A DNA stretch of 64,000 nucleotides from CAZDRX01 sp964508225 (GCA_964508225.1 CAZDRX010000005.1:17047-81046), one strand, 5' to 3'. Counted from the stretch's first letter, positions 39,957 through 50,093 are shown. Program-made: numbers and translations. Notes: generated by a model from the sequence alone, not told the origin.

Positions 39957-42329
39957 TTTCTCGGAAGAAGCCGCCCACTGGAGAGAATCGAGCTTCTGGA
40001 CACCCAGAACGATGCCTGCGGCCATGACGCCACCCGCAAGGAACGCAAGAATGATCCGGATGACTCCGATGTCGCCACTCTCCGGCGACAGTATCGTGAC
40101 CTCCCCAGTGGATGCCTCACTCAGTTCAGCCCTGTACGCAGCCGCGTAACGCCTCACCTGCGGACTGACGCCGATGCGCACCGGTGCAGTTTTTCCCGCC
40201 CGTACTGCAGGACTCACCGCCGCACAGTCATTCGGAAGCCCCGGCGTCGGACGTGACGACACACACCACGCACGCGTGCCGAGCGCATAGGAACGCGCAT
40301 ACGGAAGCTTCGGATACTCGACACGCACGATGTGCACTCCGCGCGGATCGGAGAGTGTCACGGTATCTCCGGCATTCTTCAGCGAGAGATGGAGATCCGA
40401 CAGGGAGACGGTCACGAGTGATCCGGAAGAAACTTCGAGCCCGTACGGCAGACGCTTCTCTCTGCTGCCCGCGTGAACCACGAAGCCGGAAAGACTCAGG
40501 GGCACAAGAGACTTTGAGCCTATTTCAAGCCACTCCTGAGACATCAGGCTCCCAGAATCCGTGCGCAATTTCGGATCGGGTGACGCGAAGATTTCGGAAA
40601 GAAAGATGCTGGAGAAATCCTCTGCGCTCTCGGGGTACGAGACAGATTTTTCTTCGACAGTCTGGGCTAAAGCCGAAGGCAATATTTCTCCGGCGAGGAG
40701 TACCGGAATCAGAGGTGATTCACTGTGCAGAAACTGATCCTTCTTCGCGAAGTCGAGGGCTCGGTCCACCATCCACTCTCCGTTCAGGAGCAGCTGTTCC
40801 TGCAGAGAAATCTGCTGGTCGGTGTAGGCGTAGGCGAGGAGCCTTCCCATCGCATCCCAGAGCTCCGTGCCGAATTCAAGATCCATGGATTTTCCCTTGC
40901 TGAGGTCAGTGAGGTACGCGAGACGGTCTGAAGAGTTTTGCTCACCGGTCAGGGGTGAAGGAGTGATGCCGAGGAGCTTCACATACACGTGGTTCTCGCC
41001 TGCAATCGCTGCGGCATCGGGCTCCAGCTGAACCTCGAGCACCGTCGAACCGATGACGCGCATGACCCTGCCACGCACACGGAGGTTCCGGAGATCCGAG
41101 CTCAGGTATTCGCGACCCTCATCGGCGGATTCCCATTCGACGAAAGAGAGCTCGAGACCGGAGGGTGTCACGAGTGTGAGTTTCGTCGGCGTATTCGGGA
41201 GCGAGAGTTTCATTTCGGAATCGTAGATACGAAGTACGGAATCGGCATCGACCTGTCCCTTCAGCGCGATCCACTTCGCAGGACTCTCGCCCACCCGCAG
41301 TTTCCATCCCGCAAGAGATACTCCGGCTTCTTCCGAGTTTCTGATCTCGACCCACTCATGACCCGTATCCGCACCCTCGGGATTCGGAAGGGCGGCTCCA
41401 AGCCGGAGCCGAGATCCATCGTAGAAAGTGCCCGTCGACAGAGTCCCGTCCGGTGCACCGAAGACCTGTACGGTCTGCTCAGCCGTGAGGGTGACACTGC
41501 ACTGGTTTCTGGCTTGCAGACGGACTGCGTACGTTCCTGCACGTGTGAAGGAATGCGAGGGAGGATTGCAGCTCGTGCTCGTAAATCCGTCACTGAAATC
41601 CCAGCTACATGAAGCGGAGGACAGCGTGCCTGCAAGAGCAGCCGCCTGAAAATTCACGGTGACCTTCTCCGTTCCCGAGAGGAGGCCCGACTGCACGACG
41701 ATCCCGATCTCGAGCGGATCGGTGCACGGCGATGGCGAGGGGGCGGGCACAGCGGAATTCTGCGCGAATGGTGTGGCGATCACCCTCGCTCCTTCATCGA
41801 GTCCCGATGAGGAAGCGGCCGTACGCCAATTGTCTTTGGATATTCCGGAGATGAGTGGGTCGATCCGTTCCATGCTCGCCTTCGAGCCCGTGCCGGAAGG
41901 GTTGCTGCCCGCAAACGGCACGCCGGAACCGTCGTCGACTTCATCGATGACTCCCCCGTCTTTGTCGCGCAGCCGCAGGAGGAGATTCGTATTCGGGAGC
42001 GTGAGATCGGGGGCGAGGAGTGAAGGCTCCGAGAGAAGACGCGACAAGGCAGCCGTCTTGCGTCCAACAATCATGTACTGGCCTGCAGCCAGCATCGTGC
42101 CGCTACTGAACCGTGCACCGATGGCATGCTCACCCTTGGAGTTGAGTGACGTGATCGTCCAGCCTGTGAGATCGACGTCTCCTTCATCGGGATTGAAGAT
42201 CTCCAGCCACTCATCGGAGGTACTCAGATCGGAGCCCGCCCAGAGCACCTCATAGATGACCGGATGTGCAAAAACCCGAAGCGGGAGGGCAAAGAGAACG
42301 GCGGCAAGGAGGAGGCGGGACGACTGCAT
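39942..42329 (-). CDS. Surface protein with lamin-tail, PKD and nuclease-like domains
   Basis: 795 residues. Signal peptide 1-21 (LLLAAVLFALPLRVFA). Lamin-tail domains at about 25-130 (SDEWLEIFNPDEGDVDLTGW), about 305-390 (GHEWVEIRNSEEAGVSLAGW) and about 600-680 (SQEWLEIGSKSLVPLSLSGF). A PKD-like domain lies at about 205-290 (CSWDFSDGFTSTSC). A staphylococcal-nuclease-like barrel at about 415-535 has GSTVLEVQLEP and MGRLLAYAYTD but the catalytic Arg/Glu residues look degenerate. A C-terminal membrane helix at about 755-775 would anchor it. Role: envelope or DNA-surface binding, inferred. Confidence 0.85.
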   Translation of the reverse strand: MQSSRLLLAAVLFALPLRVFAHPVIYEVLWAGSDLSTSDEWLEIFNPDEGDVDLTGWTITSLNSKGEHAIGARFSSGTMLAAGQYMIVGRKTAALSRLLSEPSLLAPDLTLPNTNLLLRLRDKDGGVIDEVDDGSGVPFAGSNPSGTGSKASMERIDPLISGISKDNWRTAASSSGLDEGARVIATPFAQNSAVPAPSPSPCTDPLEIGIVVQSGLLSGTEKVTVNFQAAALAGTLSSASCSWDFSDGFTSTSCNPPSHSFTRAGTYAVRLQARNQCSVTLTAEQTVQVFGAPDGTLSTGTFYDGSRLRLGAALPNPEGADTGHEWVEIRNSEEAGVSLAGWKLRVGESPAKWIALKGQVDADSVLRIYDSEMKLSLPNTPTKLTLVTPSGLELSFVEWESADEGREYLSSDLRNLRVRGRVMRVIGSTVLEVQLEPDAAAIAGENHVYVKLLGITPSPLTGEQNSSDRLAYLTDLSKGKSMDLEFGTELWDAMGRLLAYAYTDQQISLQEQLLLNGEWMVDRALDFAKKDQFLHSESPLIPVLLAGEILPSALAQTVEEKSVSYPESAEDFSSIFLSEIFASPDPKLRTDSGSLMSQEWLEIGSKSLVPLSLSGFVVHAGSREKRLPYGLEVSSGSLVTVSLSDLHLSLKNAGDTVTLSDPRGVHIVRVEYPKLPYARSYALGTRAWCVSSRPTPGLPNDCAAVSPAVRAGKTAPVRIGVSPQVRRYAAAYRAELSEASTGEVTILSPESGDIGVIRIILAFLAGGVMAAGIVLGVQKLDSLQWAASSEKLHKV

Positions 42330-42549
42330 GACGCAAGTACACAGCGGCTGGATCCGCTCCCACAGAGGGTGGAAGGAACGGGAGAGGCCCGGGCGTCGGA
42401 CTCCCGCTCAGAGGAGCCAAGAAGGCTGTCCTGAGGGAGCGATGAACACCGGAACATTCCGAATCACATTCTGAAGTTTCTGCAATGTTTGTTTTTGGCT
42501 TTCGATTGATCAAATCCCTTCCAGAAGCCCGAAAGTGGCACTCGCTCTC
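42330..42549. other. Divergent intergenic region
   Basis: Between the lamin-tail gene (-) and the rny leader (+). AT-rich around 42470-42530. No clear promoter for the minus gene, no gene seen. Confidence 0.4.
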
Positions 42550-42564
42550 ATGGAAAAGATCCGT

Positions 42565-42720
42565 TACACTGTGTACGTAAGACCGCTGATTTCAGCGCAG
42601 GATCACACTCTCCACTCCATGCTTTCCGCACGCACATCGCACTCTGGCACTCATCCGATCCTGGTTGGATCGGATTCAGACGCGAACGCGTCTGCCTAAA
42701 GCACAGAACGGAGGTCCTGC
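42565..42720 (+). promoter_or_regulatory. rny leader with three consecutive hairpins and Shine-Dalgarno site
   Basis: TACACT at 42565-42570 is a possible -10. Three perfect hairpins follow: CGCTGA-TT-TCAGCG (42584-42597), ATCCGATCC-TGGTT-GGATCGGAT (42653-42675) and CAGACGCG-AA-CGCGTCTG (42677-42694). GGAGG (42710-42714) lies 6 nt before ATG 42721. Since RNase Y controls mRNA decay, this structured leader may be a target for autoregulation (inference). Confidence 0.55.
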
Positions 42721-44322
42721 ATGAGGTTTCGCGGCAATCCCCGATTGCCCTCTTCCCCATCCATTATGGACTACTCCATTGTCTTTCTCGCCCTCGTCGG
42801 CGGACTGCTCTTAGGTCTCCTCGTCGGCTGGTTCTGGTTCAGTTCCGGCAAGAAGATCAGTGCCTCTCTGCAGGCACAGATCGACCAGAAGGAGCGTGAG
42901 CTCAACGACATGAATGTCAAAGTCGTCGAGAGCCGCAGCACCATCAAAACACAGGAGGCTGAAGCCAAGGCTCAGGCCAAGGAAATCCTCTCACAGGCCC
43001 GCATCCAGGCGCAGGAGCTCCAGAACAAGCTCGAGCGCGAGGAGGCCCGCATCGAAGAGAAGGAGAAGAACCTCGACAAGAAGGTGAGTGAGGTCGACAC
43101 ACAGCGCAGTCGCCTCGAGAAGCAGGAAGAAGCAAACAAGGAGATGCAGGAGGAACTGAAGGCCTCCACGGTGAAGCACCGCGAGGCGCTCGAGAAGGTG
43201 GCAGGTCTGTCCACCGAAGAAGCGAAGAAGAAGCTGAGCAAGGAACTCGAGAGCGAATTCTCCGACTACTTCGGCGGTCAGGTAAAAGAGATGAAGAAGC
43301 ACGTCGAGGAAGACGTGGAGGCCGTCTCCAAGAATCTTCTCGCCGAAGCCATCCACCGCTACGCCTCGGAAGTCGCCACGGAATCGACGACGACCGTCGT
43401 GCAGCTGCCAAGCGACGACGTGAAGGGACGCATCATCGGTAAAGAAGGAAGGAACATCGTCGCGTTTGAAATGGCCACGGGTGTGGACGTGATCATCGAC
43501 GACACGCCCGGCGCCGTCGTCATCTCCGGGTACGATCTCGTGCGCCGCTACGTCGCCAAGCTCGCACTCGAGAAGCTCGTGGAGGACGGACGCATCCAGC
43601 CCGCCCGCATCGAGGAAGTGGTGAACAAGGTAAAGGAGGACGTCGCGAAGATGATGCTCGAGTTCGGCAAGCGCGCGGTGGAAGAACTCGGTATCACGGG
43701 CTACCACACCGACCTCCTGAAGATCATCGGACGTCTCCGTTTCCGCACCAGCTACGGACAGAACATCCTCAAGCACTCCGTCGAGATGGCGAACATGGCG
43801 CGCATCATGGCCGAAGAAATCGGCGCCGACGCGCAGATCGTCGTCGAAGGCTGTCTCCTCCACGACATCGGCAAAGCACTCGATCACGAAGTCGCCGGCA
43901 CGCACGTGCAGATCGGTGTCGAGATCGCGAAGCGCTTCAAGGTCCGTCCGGAAGTCGTGCACTGCATCGCGGCTCACCACGAAGATATTCCCATCGCTTC
44001 CGCAGAAGCGTTCATCGTCGCAGCCGCCGACGCGATCTCGGGTTCACGCCCGGGTGCACGCCGCGAGAGTATGGAGGCGTACATCAAGCGTCTCACCGAA
44101 CTCGAGAACACCGCGAAGAGTTTCGAGGGCATCAGCAAAGCGTATGCCATTTCCGCCGGTCGCGAGATCCGCGTCTTCGTGGATGCGGGCAAAGTGAACG
44201 ACCTGGAACAGCAGCGTCTTGCGAAAGACATCGCGAAGAAGATCGAAGCCGAGCTCACGTATCCGGGTGTCATCAAGGTGAACGTCATCCGCGAACGGAG
44301 AGTGGAAGAGACGGCGAAATAG
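42721..44322 (+). CDS. rny: Ribonuclease Y
   Basis: 533 residues from the Shine-Dalgarno-supported ATG; an internal ATG at 42766 would drop the first 15. N-terminal membrane helix (IVFLALVGGLLLGLLVGWFW), long coiled-coil (about 40-200, KEREL, EEKEKNLDKK), KH domain with IIGKEGRNIVAFE around 238-250, then the HD phosphohydrolase domain with metal ligands His381-Asp382 in LLHDIGKALDHE. Membrane endonuclease that starts mRNA decay. Not in an operon with tuf: a terminator lies between. Confidence 0.95.
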   Translation: MRFRGNPRLPSSPSIMDYSIVFLALVGGLLLGLLVGWFWFSSGKKISASLQAQIDQKERELNDMNVKVVESRSTIKTQEAEAKAQAKEILSQARIQAQELQNKLEREEARIEEKEKNLDKKVSEVDTQRSRLEKQEEANKEMQEELKASTVKHREALEKVAGLSTEEAKKKLSKELESEFSDYFGGQVKEMKKHVEEDVEAVSKNLLAEAIHRYASEVATESTTTVVQLPSDDVKGRIIGKEGRNIVAFEMATGVDVIIDDTPGAVVISGYDLVRRYVAKLALEKLVEDGRIQPARIEEVVNKVKEDVAKMMLEFGKRAVEELGITGYHTDLLKIIGRLRFRTSYGQNILKHSVEMANMARIMAEEIGADAQIVVEGCLLHDIGKALDHEVAGTHVQIGVEIAKRFKVRPEVVHCIAAHHEDIPIASAEAFIVAAADAISGSRPGARRESMEAYIKRLTELENTAKSFEGISKAYAISAGREIRVFVDAGKVNDLEQQRLAKDIAKKIEAELTYPGVIKVNVIRERRVEETAK

Positions 44323-44343
44323 AGCATCGAACCTGAAACCGGA

Positions 44344-44368
44344 CGACTGGTGGAATCACCGGTCGTTT
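44344..44368 (+). terminator. rny terminator
   Basis: CGACTGGTG-GAAT-CACCGGTCG followed by TTT. Confidence 0.65.
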
Positions 44369-44373
44369 CGGTG

Positions 44374-44402
44374 TTGACCTTGTGAAAGCCCTCCTCTAGA
44401 CT
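44374..44402 (+). promoter_or_regulatory. tuf promoter
   Basis: TTGACC, 17-nt spacer, TAGACT. Leader about 72 nt, ending in a pyrimidine-rich tract before the ATG. Confidence 0.75.
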
Positions 44403-44480
44403 TACGCGGCTTTAGACGTTACGATCCCTTCATTAGAAGGCTTCGAAATCGATCTTCCACCACTTTTTTCCCTACTTTTT

Positions 44481-45662
<1,182 letters not shown>

Positions 45663-45674
45663 TTTGAAAGGGTT

Positions 45675-45703
45675 GAGGAGGGGCCCGGAAACGGGTCCTC
45701 CTC
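45675..45703 (+). terminator. Hairpin between tuf and rpsJ
   Basis: GAGGAGG-GG-CCCG-GAAA-CGGG-T-CCTCCTC followed by a CT-rich tract. It may reduce read-through from tuf into rpsJ. Confidence 0.6.
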
Positions 45704-45748
45704 TTCTCCTCCACACTCTCTCGTTTTCGCTCTTTCCCACCTCCTCCC

Positions 45749-46231
45749 ATGACTGCTGTCAAAAAGACTGACGCCGCGAAGAAGAAGGCCCCGGCCAAGA
45801 AGGTTGCTGAAGCCCCGAAGAAGGCTCCGGCTGCCAAGGCTCCCCAGCAGAAGGAGGTGAAGAAAGCACAGTCCGCGCAGCAGTCGCTGCCTCTTTCGTC
45901 GAAGGAGAAAGATGCCGCCCCCAAGCTCAAGGGCATCCGCATCCGCCTCTCCGCGTTCGACCACACGGTCATCGACGAGACGGCGCTCAAGATCATCGAC
46001 ACGGCCACCCGCACAGGCGCCGTCGTTCACGGTCCGATCCCGCTCCCGACCAAGATCCGCAAGTTCACGGTGAACCGCTCGACGTTCGTCCACAAGGACG
46101 CGCGCGACCAGTTCGAGATGCGCATCCACCGCCGTCTCATCGACCTCACGGACACGACCTTCAAGACCGTGGACGCCCTCCAGAACCTGAGCCTCCCGTC
46201 GGGCGTGGATATCGAGATCCGCATGGGGTAA
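45749..46231 (+). CDS. rpsJ: 30S ribosomal protein uS10 with long Lys/Ala N-terminal extension
   Basis: 160 residues against about 103 in E. coli. Residues about 61-160 are S10: GIRIRLSAFDHTVIDETALKI, then GPIPLPTKIRKFTVNRSTFVHKDARDQFE and IEIRMG at the end. Residues 1-58 are an added tail of Lys/Ala/Pro repeats (KKAPAKKVAEAPKKAP), like a histone H1 or eukaryotic ribosomal tail, probably RNA-binding and disordered. S10 lies by A-site/anti-termination partners; it normally pairs with NusB (also in this window). Confidence 0.96.
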   Translation: MTAVKKTDAAKKKAPAKKVAEAPKKAPAAKAPQQKEVKKAQSAQQSLPLSSKEKDAAPKLKGIRIRLSAFDHTVIDETALKIIDTATRTGAVVHGPIPLPTKIRKFTVNRSTFVHKDARDQFEMRIHRRLIDLTDTTFKTVDALQNLSLPSGVDIEIRMG

Positions 46232-46257
46232 TCCGCTTCAAAAAGCATCTTGGAAAG

Positions 46258-46278
46258 AGGGCCGAAGAGGCCCTTTTT
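46258..46278 (+). terminator. rpsJ terminator
   Basis: AGGGCC-GAAGA-GGCCCT with TTTTT. Confidence 0.9.
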
Positions 46279-46321
46279 CATGCCCTGCGGGGGCCATCTT
46301 CCGAAAAGTGTGTTTTTCTGC

Positions 46322-46327
46322 TATACT
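46322..46327 (+). promoter_or_regulatory. -10 element, near-leaderless
   Basis: TATACT ending 9 nt before ATG 46337. Confidence 0.5.
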
Positions 46328-46336
46328 TAGAGGATT

Positions 46337-46732
46337 ATGGCCATTTCAAACGCACACAAACATACGGCGGCAATCGTGCAGTGGTACGTGTGTGAATACC
46401 CGTCACGGATCGTCCGAGGGTACGCTGCGTACGCGAGAGCGTTCATGGAGATCATTCCCCTGCCGTTCCTCCTGCTCACGCTCATCAAGCCGTGGAAGAA
46501 CATCCGGGAGCGGAAAATGGAACACGGTTTCAACCTGCAGCTGTGGTTCGAACGGCTCATCTTCAACATCTTCTCGCGCACGGTGGGCGCCGTTGTCCGC
46601 ATCCTTACGATGGTGCTGGGCGTCGTGCTGCACATCGTGCTCTTCACCGTAAGCCTCCTGTACCTCGTCCTCTGGATCACCTTCCCCGCCATCACGATCA
46701 CCGCGCTCATATTGCTCTTCCGACTGCTCTAG
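46337..46732 (+). CDS. Membrane protein paired with the Clp-type ATPase
   Basis: 131 residues. Hydrophobic segments at about 37-50 (MEIIPLPFLLLTLI) and about 84-130 (RILTMVLGVVLHIVLFTVSL, then WITFPAITITALILLFRLL), with a basic loop between them. No family recognised. Its stop is 1 nt before the ATPase start, so the two are translationally coupled and the small protein is a likely membrane partner of the ATPase. Confidence 0.75.
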   Translation: MAISNAHKHTAAIVQWYVCEYPSRIVRGYAAYARAFMEIIPLPFLLLTLIKPWKNIRERKMEHGFNLQLWFERLIFNIFSRTVGAVVRILTMVLGVVLHIVLFTVSLLYLVLWITFPAITITALILLFRLL

Positions 46733-46733
46733 A

Positions 46734-49151
46734 ATGGAATTCACGAGCTTCCGTATCGGCGACACCGAAGCAGCCATTGCGCTGCGTGTGCGCAGGATTG
46801 TCTTCGGACTCCCCGGACTCGTGGTAACCGTCGTGCTCCTGTCGCCGCTCTTCGCGCAGGATGTGATCCACAGGACGCCGGTACCGCTCATCACGGGGCT
46901 CTTCATCGTGGCGGGATGGGCGTGGATCGTGTCCCGTCTCATCAAGCGCTTCTCCCAGAACGCACACCGCGAACCGAGTGCGAACCTCGCGGACCTGCTC
47001 TCGTACCACATGGTGCAGCATCTCGGCACCAAAGCCGACGTGACTCCGACGAGTATGCTCGAAGCCGCAACCGAGAGTGAGCGCGGCATGTTCGTGCTCC
47101 AGCTCATCGGCGTCGACAGAACAGAGCTCCTCCGCGCATGGCGTGAGCACCCGCAGAACGTGGATCTCGGCACCTGCCTGCAGTGGGGCATCGACGCAAA
47201 GGCGGAACTGAAGACCGTCACGCTCGACTCCACAGCGACCATCTTCGCCTACTTCAAGAACGTTCCCGGTTTGCAGGAAGTGCTGAACAAGCAGGACATC
47301 TCACTGGACGACCTCCGGCCGATCCTGCGCGCCGAGGCGTACCACGACGGCTGGGAAAGCCGTCACACACATCCCTTCAGTCCGGAAGCGCTCGTGCGCA
47401 CACTCGGTGCCATCGGCAAAGGCTGGGTGGTGGGCTACAACACGGAACTGGAACGCCTGACGAATAATATTTCGCAACACGCTTTCTCCCTGTCCCACGA
47501 CACCGTCATCCACGAGCCGGAACTCGAATCTGTCTTCGAGTGGATGGCCAAGGGCGCACAGAAGAACGTGCTCCTCATCGGAAAACCGGGCAGCGGCCGC
47601 AGAACCTTCACGAAGAATCTTGCCGCGAGACTCCGCGAGCACGAGCTTCAGCGCGGCATCAGCTTCACCGACGTGCTGAAGCTGAGCGCCTCCGAACTCC
47701 TCTCGGGCACCGCACGGGGTGATGCCGAACTGCTCACCGCACTCAAGAAGGCGGTCGAGAGCGGCTCATTCATCCTCATCATCGAAGACCTGTCACTCCT
47801 CCTCGAGGGCTCCGATGCACGGCTCAAGGAGGTGCTCCTCATGCTCCTCGAGGCCAAGAACCTGCGCACGATCGGCCTCATGGACACCGCGGACTACCAT
47901 GCACGGATGAAGAGCGACCCCGCACTGGACGCGCTCTTCGCGAAGATCTCCCTCACCGACTCCAGCGATGATGAAACCATGGCCGTGCTGCTTGAGGAGT
48001 TCTTCATGCTCCGCAGACGCTTCAAAGTCCGCATCACGTACAAAGCGTTCAAGACCGTCATCGAGCTCTGCAAGCGCTTCCTCGCACGTCAGGCGATGCC
48101 GGGCAAAGCGGTCGAAACCCTGCGTGAAGCGATGACGAAGGTCGTCGGCGAACCGAACCCCGTGGTGACCGACGCCGTCATCCGCGACATCGTGTCCATC
48201 GAGGCACGGGTGGATGTCCGGCAGCTCACCGAGGGCGAGAAGGTGAAGCTCCTCCAGCTGGAGATGAACCTGCAGAGGCACATTATCGGGCATCAGGAAG
48301 CCATCAACGCCATCGTCTCCTCGCTGAAGCGCGCCAAGCTCGACATCGAGAACCGCAAGCGTCCGATGGGCACGTTCCTGTTCCTCGGCACCACGGGTGT
48401 CGGAAAAACGGAAACGGCGAAAGCACTCGCGGAAGAGTATTTCGGAACGCAGGAGAGTTTCATCCGCGTGGATATGAACGAGTACGCCGACGAAGCCTCC
48501 ATGCACTCACTCATCGGCGGCACGACGAAGAACGGCTTCGAGGAAGGATTCCTCACGAAGCGCGTGCAGGACCGCCCGTTCAGCCTCATTCTCCTCGATG
48601 AAATCGAGAAGGCCCACATCAGCATCCTCCACCTGTTCCTGCAGGTGCTCGACGAGGGAACGCTCATGGACGGCAGCGGAGTAGCCACCGACTTCAAGAA
48701 CACGATCATCATCGCGACGAGCAATGCCGGAAGCCACTGGATGGCCGAGCACCCCGCGCCGGCCGATGAAGCAGGGAAAGCCGCCTACAAGCAGGCGCTC
48801 ATCGACCAGATTCTGGCGGAGCGCGCCTTCTCACCGGAGTTCTTCAACCGCTTCGACGAGGCGATCCTCTTCTATCCGCCGACACCCGAGGAAGTGAAAC
48901 AGATCGCCATGCTCATGCTCGGCAGTATCATCCGCGACATCGGCGAGAAGCGCGGCATTCAGGTGAAGATCGAGAGCGGCGTGATCGAGCTCCTTGCGGA
49001 GCGCGGGTTCAATCCGGAATTCGGCGCACGCGAAATGCGGCGCACCATCACGCAGACGGTGGAGACGTATCTGGCGAATTATCTCCTGCAGCACGAGGTG
49101 AAACGCGGTCAGGAGATGCTGGTACGGCGCGCGGATCTGGAGAACCTCTAG
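46734..49151 (+). CDS. Membrane-anchored Clp-type AAA+ ATPase
   Basis: 805 residues. Two membrane helices at about 22-42 and 49-69 replace the usual cytoplasmic ClpC start, followed by a helical domain to about 250. First AAA domain at about 265-420: Walker A reads GKPGSGRRT (283-291), with Arg289/Arg290 in place of Lys-Thr/Ser, so probably inactive; Walker B-like FILIIEDL. Second AAA domain at about 530-800 is intact: GTTGVGKTE (Gly552-, Lys558), LILLDEIEKAH, SNAGS, and the Arg-finger region FSPEFFNRFDEAI. No ClpP-binding IGF-type loop obvious. Likely a membrane unfoldase or disaggregase. Confidence 0.88.
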   Translation: MEFTSFRIGDTEAAIALRVRRIVFGLPGLVVTVVLLSPLFAQDVIHRTPVPLITGLFIVAGWAWIVSRLIKRFSQNAHREPSANLADLLSYHMVQHLGTKADVTPTSMLEAATESERGMFVLQLIGVDRTELLRAWREHPQNVDLGTCLQWGIDAKAELKTVTLDSTATIFAYFKNVPGLQEVLNKQDISLDDLRPILRAEAYHDGWESRHTHPFSPEALVRTLGAIGKGWVVGYNTELERLTNNISQHAFSLSHDTVIHEPELESVFEWMAKGAQKNVLLIGKPGSGRRTFTKNLAARLREHELQRGISFTDVLKLSASELLSGTARGDAELLTALKKAVESGSFILIIEDLSLLLEGSDARLKEVLLMLLEAKNLRTIGLMDTADYHARMKSDPALDALFAKISLTDSSDDETMAVLLEEFFMLRRRFKVRITYKAFKTVIELCKRFLARQAMPGKAVETLREAMTKVVGEPNPVVTDAVIRDIVSIEARVDVRQLTEGEKVKLLQLEMNLQRHIIGHQEAINAIVSSLKRAKLDIENRKRPMGTFLFLGTTGVGKTETAKALAEEYFGTQESFIRVDMNEYADEASMHSLIGGTTKNGFEEGFLTKRVQDRPFSLILLDEIEKAHISILHLFLQVLDEGTLMDGSGVATDFKNTIIIATSNAGSHWMAEHPAPADEAGKAAYKQALIDQILAERAFSPEFFNRFDEAILFYPPTPEEVKQIAMLMLGSIIRDIGEKRGIQVKIESGVIELLAERGFNPEFGAREMRRTITQTVETYLANYLLQHEVKRGQEMLVRRADLENL

Positions 49152-49326
49152 CCACTCTGGATTCCCAGAGATCGGTGACACGCTTCGGGACGAGGAAACC
49201 GAGACCGACGAGCTGGAGTCCGACCGCGAGGAAGAAGATCGCACCCGGAGTGAGCGGCGTCACGAGCGCGATGAAGCCGATGATCAGGAGGACTGCGCCT
49301 GCGAGGATTCGAAGGATTCTCATCAT
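49048..49326 (-). CDS. Small membrane protein downstream of rnc
   Basis: 92 residues as read. Two membrane segments at about 6-40 (ILAGAVLLIIGFIALVTPLT, IFFLAVGLQLVGLGFLV), then a basic, Pro/Ser-rich tail that is antisense to the ATPase 3' end. The first 55 residues look genuine; the tail may be an accident of overlap (104 bp convergent overlap). Starts 14 nt after the rnc stop. No family recognised. Confidence 0.55.
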   Translation of the reverse strand: MMRILRILAGAVLLIIGFIALVTPLTPGAIFFLAVGLQLVGLGFLVPKRVTDLWESRVARGSPDPRAVPASPDRVSPRAAGDNSPDTSPPSA

Positions 49327-49340
49327 TGAAGGAGTGCTTC

Positions 49341-50038
49341 CTATTTCCAGCCTTTCACCGCAAGCGCCTCTTTCGCAGCATCCTGCTCGGCTTTCTGCTT
49401 CGTGTTGCCGACGCCTTCGGCGATGTTCTCCTCACCGATGAAGACAGCACAGGTGAAGACCTTCTTGTGGTCAGGGCCTGTCTCGCTGATCGCCTGATAC
49501 GTCGGGGTGATGCCCGTCTTCTCCTGTGCGATCTCCTGCAGCTTGCTCTTCTGATCCTTGTGTTTGCCGTGGGCGATGAGCTGCTTGAGATGCGTGAGGA
49601 TGAACGTCTCCACGAACGCGCGCGAGGTATCGATGCCCTGATCAAGATAGAGTGCTCCGATGAACGCCTCGACGGCGTTGGCGAGCGTGGATTCCTTCGA
49701 TCTGCCGCCACTCGCCTCCTCACCGCGGCTCAAGTAGAGGTACTCCCCGATCCGGAGCTCCTTCGCGACTTCGTAGAGGTGATTGCCCTGCACGAGCGCG
49801 GCTCTCCAGCTCGTCAGCTCGCCCTCCGCCTTGTCGGTGAGCTGATAGAGGTATTCGGTGNNNNNNNNNNGAGCTGCAGAACAGCATCCCCGAGGAACTC
49901 AAGCCGCTCGTTGTGGCCGTTCTTGGACCGCTCGTGGAGCGCGGAACGGTGCGTGAGCGCCTGATGGAGGAGATCCTTGTCACGGAAGCGGACACCGGCA
50001 ATCTTCTCGAGGCCGGCAAGGGAAACGGGGTTCGCCAT
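49341..50038 (-). CDS. rnc: Ribonuclease III, split by an assembly gap
   Basis: Double-strand-specific endonuclease for rRNA and mRNA processing. N-terminal part starts MANPVSLAGLEKIAGVRF and has the signature ERLEFLGDAVL (residues 44-54). After the 10-N gap (49861-49870) it resumes TEYLYQLTDKAEGELTSWRA, with the second acidic site ESTLANAVEAFIGALYLD. The C-terminal dsRBD is KSKLQEIAQEKTGITPTYQ to AEQDAAKEALAVKGWK. The nominal gap length throws the two halves out of frame, an assembly artefact, not a pseudogene. Co-directional with nusB and rpmF. Confidence 0.93.
49861..49870. other. Assembly gap (10 N)
   Basis: Run of N inside rnc, just after FLGDAVLQL; probably only a few bases are truly missing. 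Confidence 0.99.
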
Positions 50039-50093
50039 AAACAGAGTCGATTATAGGAGGGAGTTGGATTTTGGAAAGAATGTTCGGGATGAC

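Noticed and set aside
42550..42699. 49-codon frame in the rny leader
   Set aside because: Runs through three perfect hairpins, has no start signal, and the peptide has no features; leader structure explains the sequence better.
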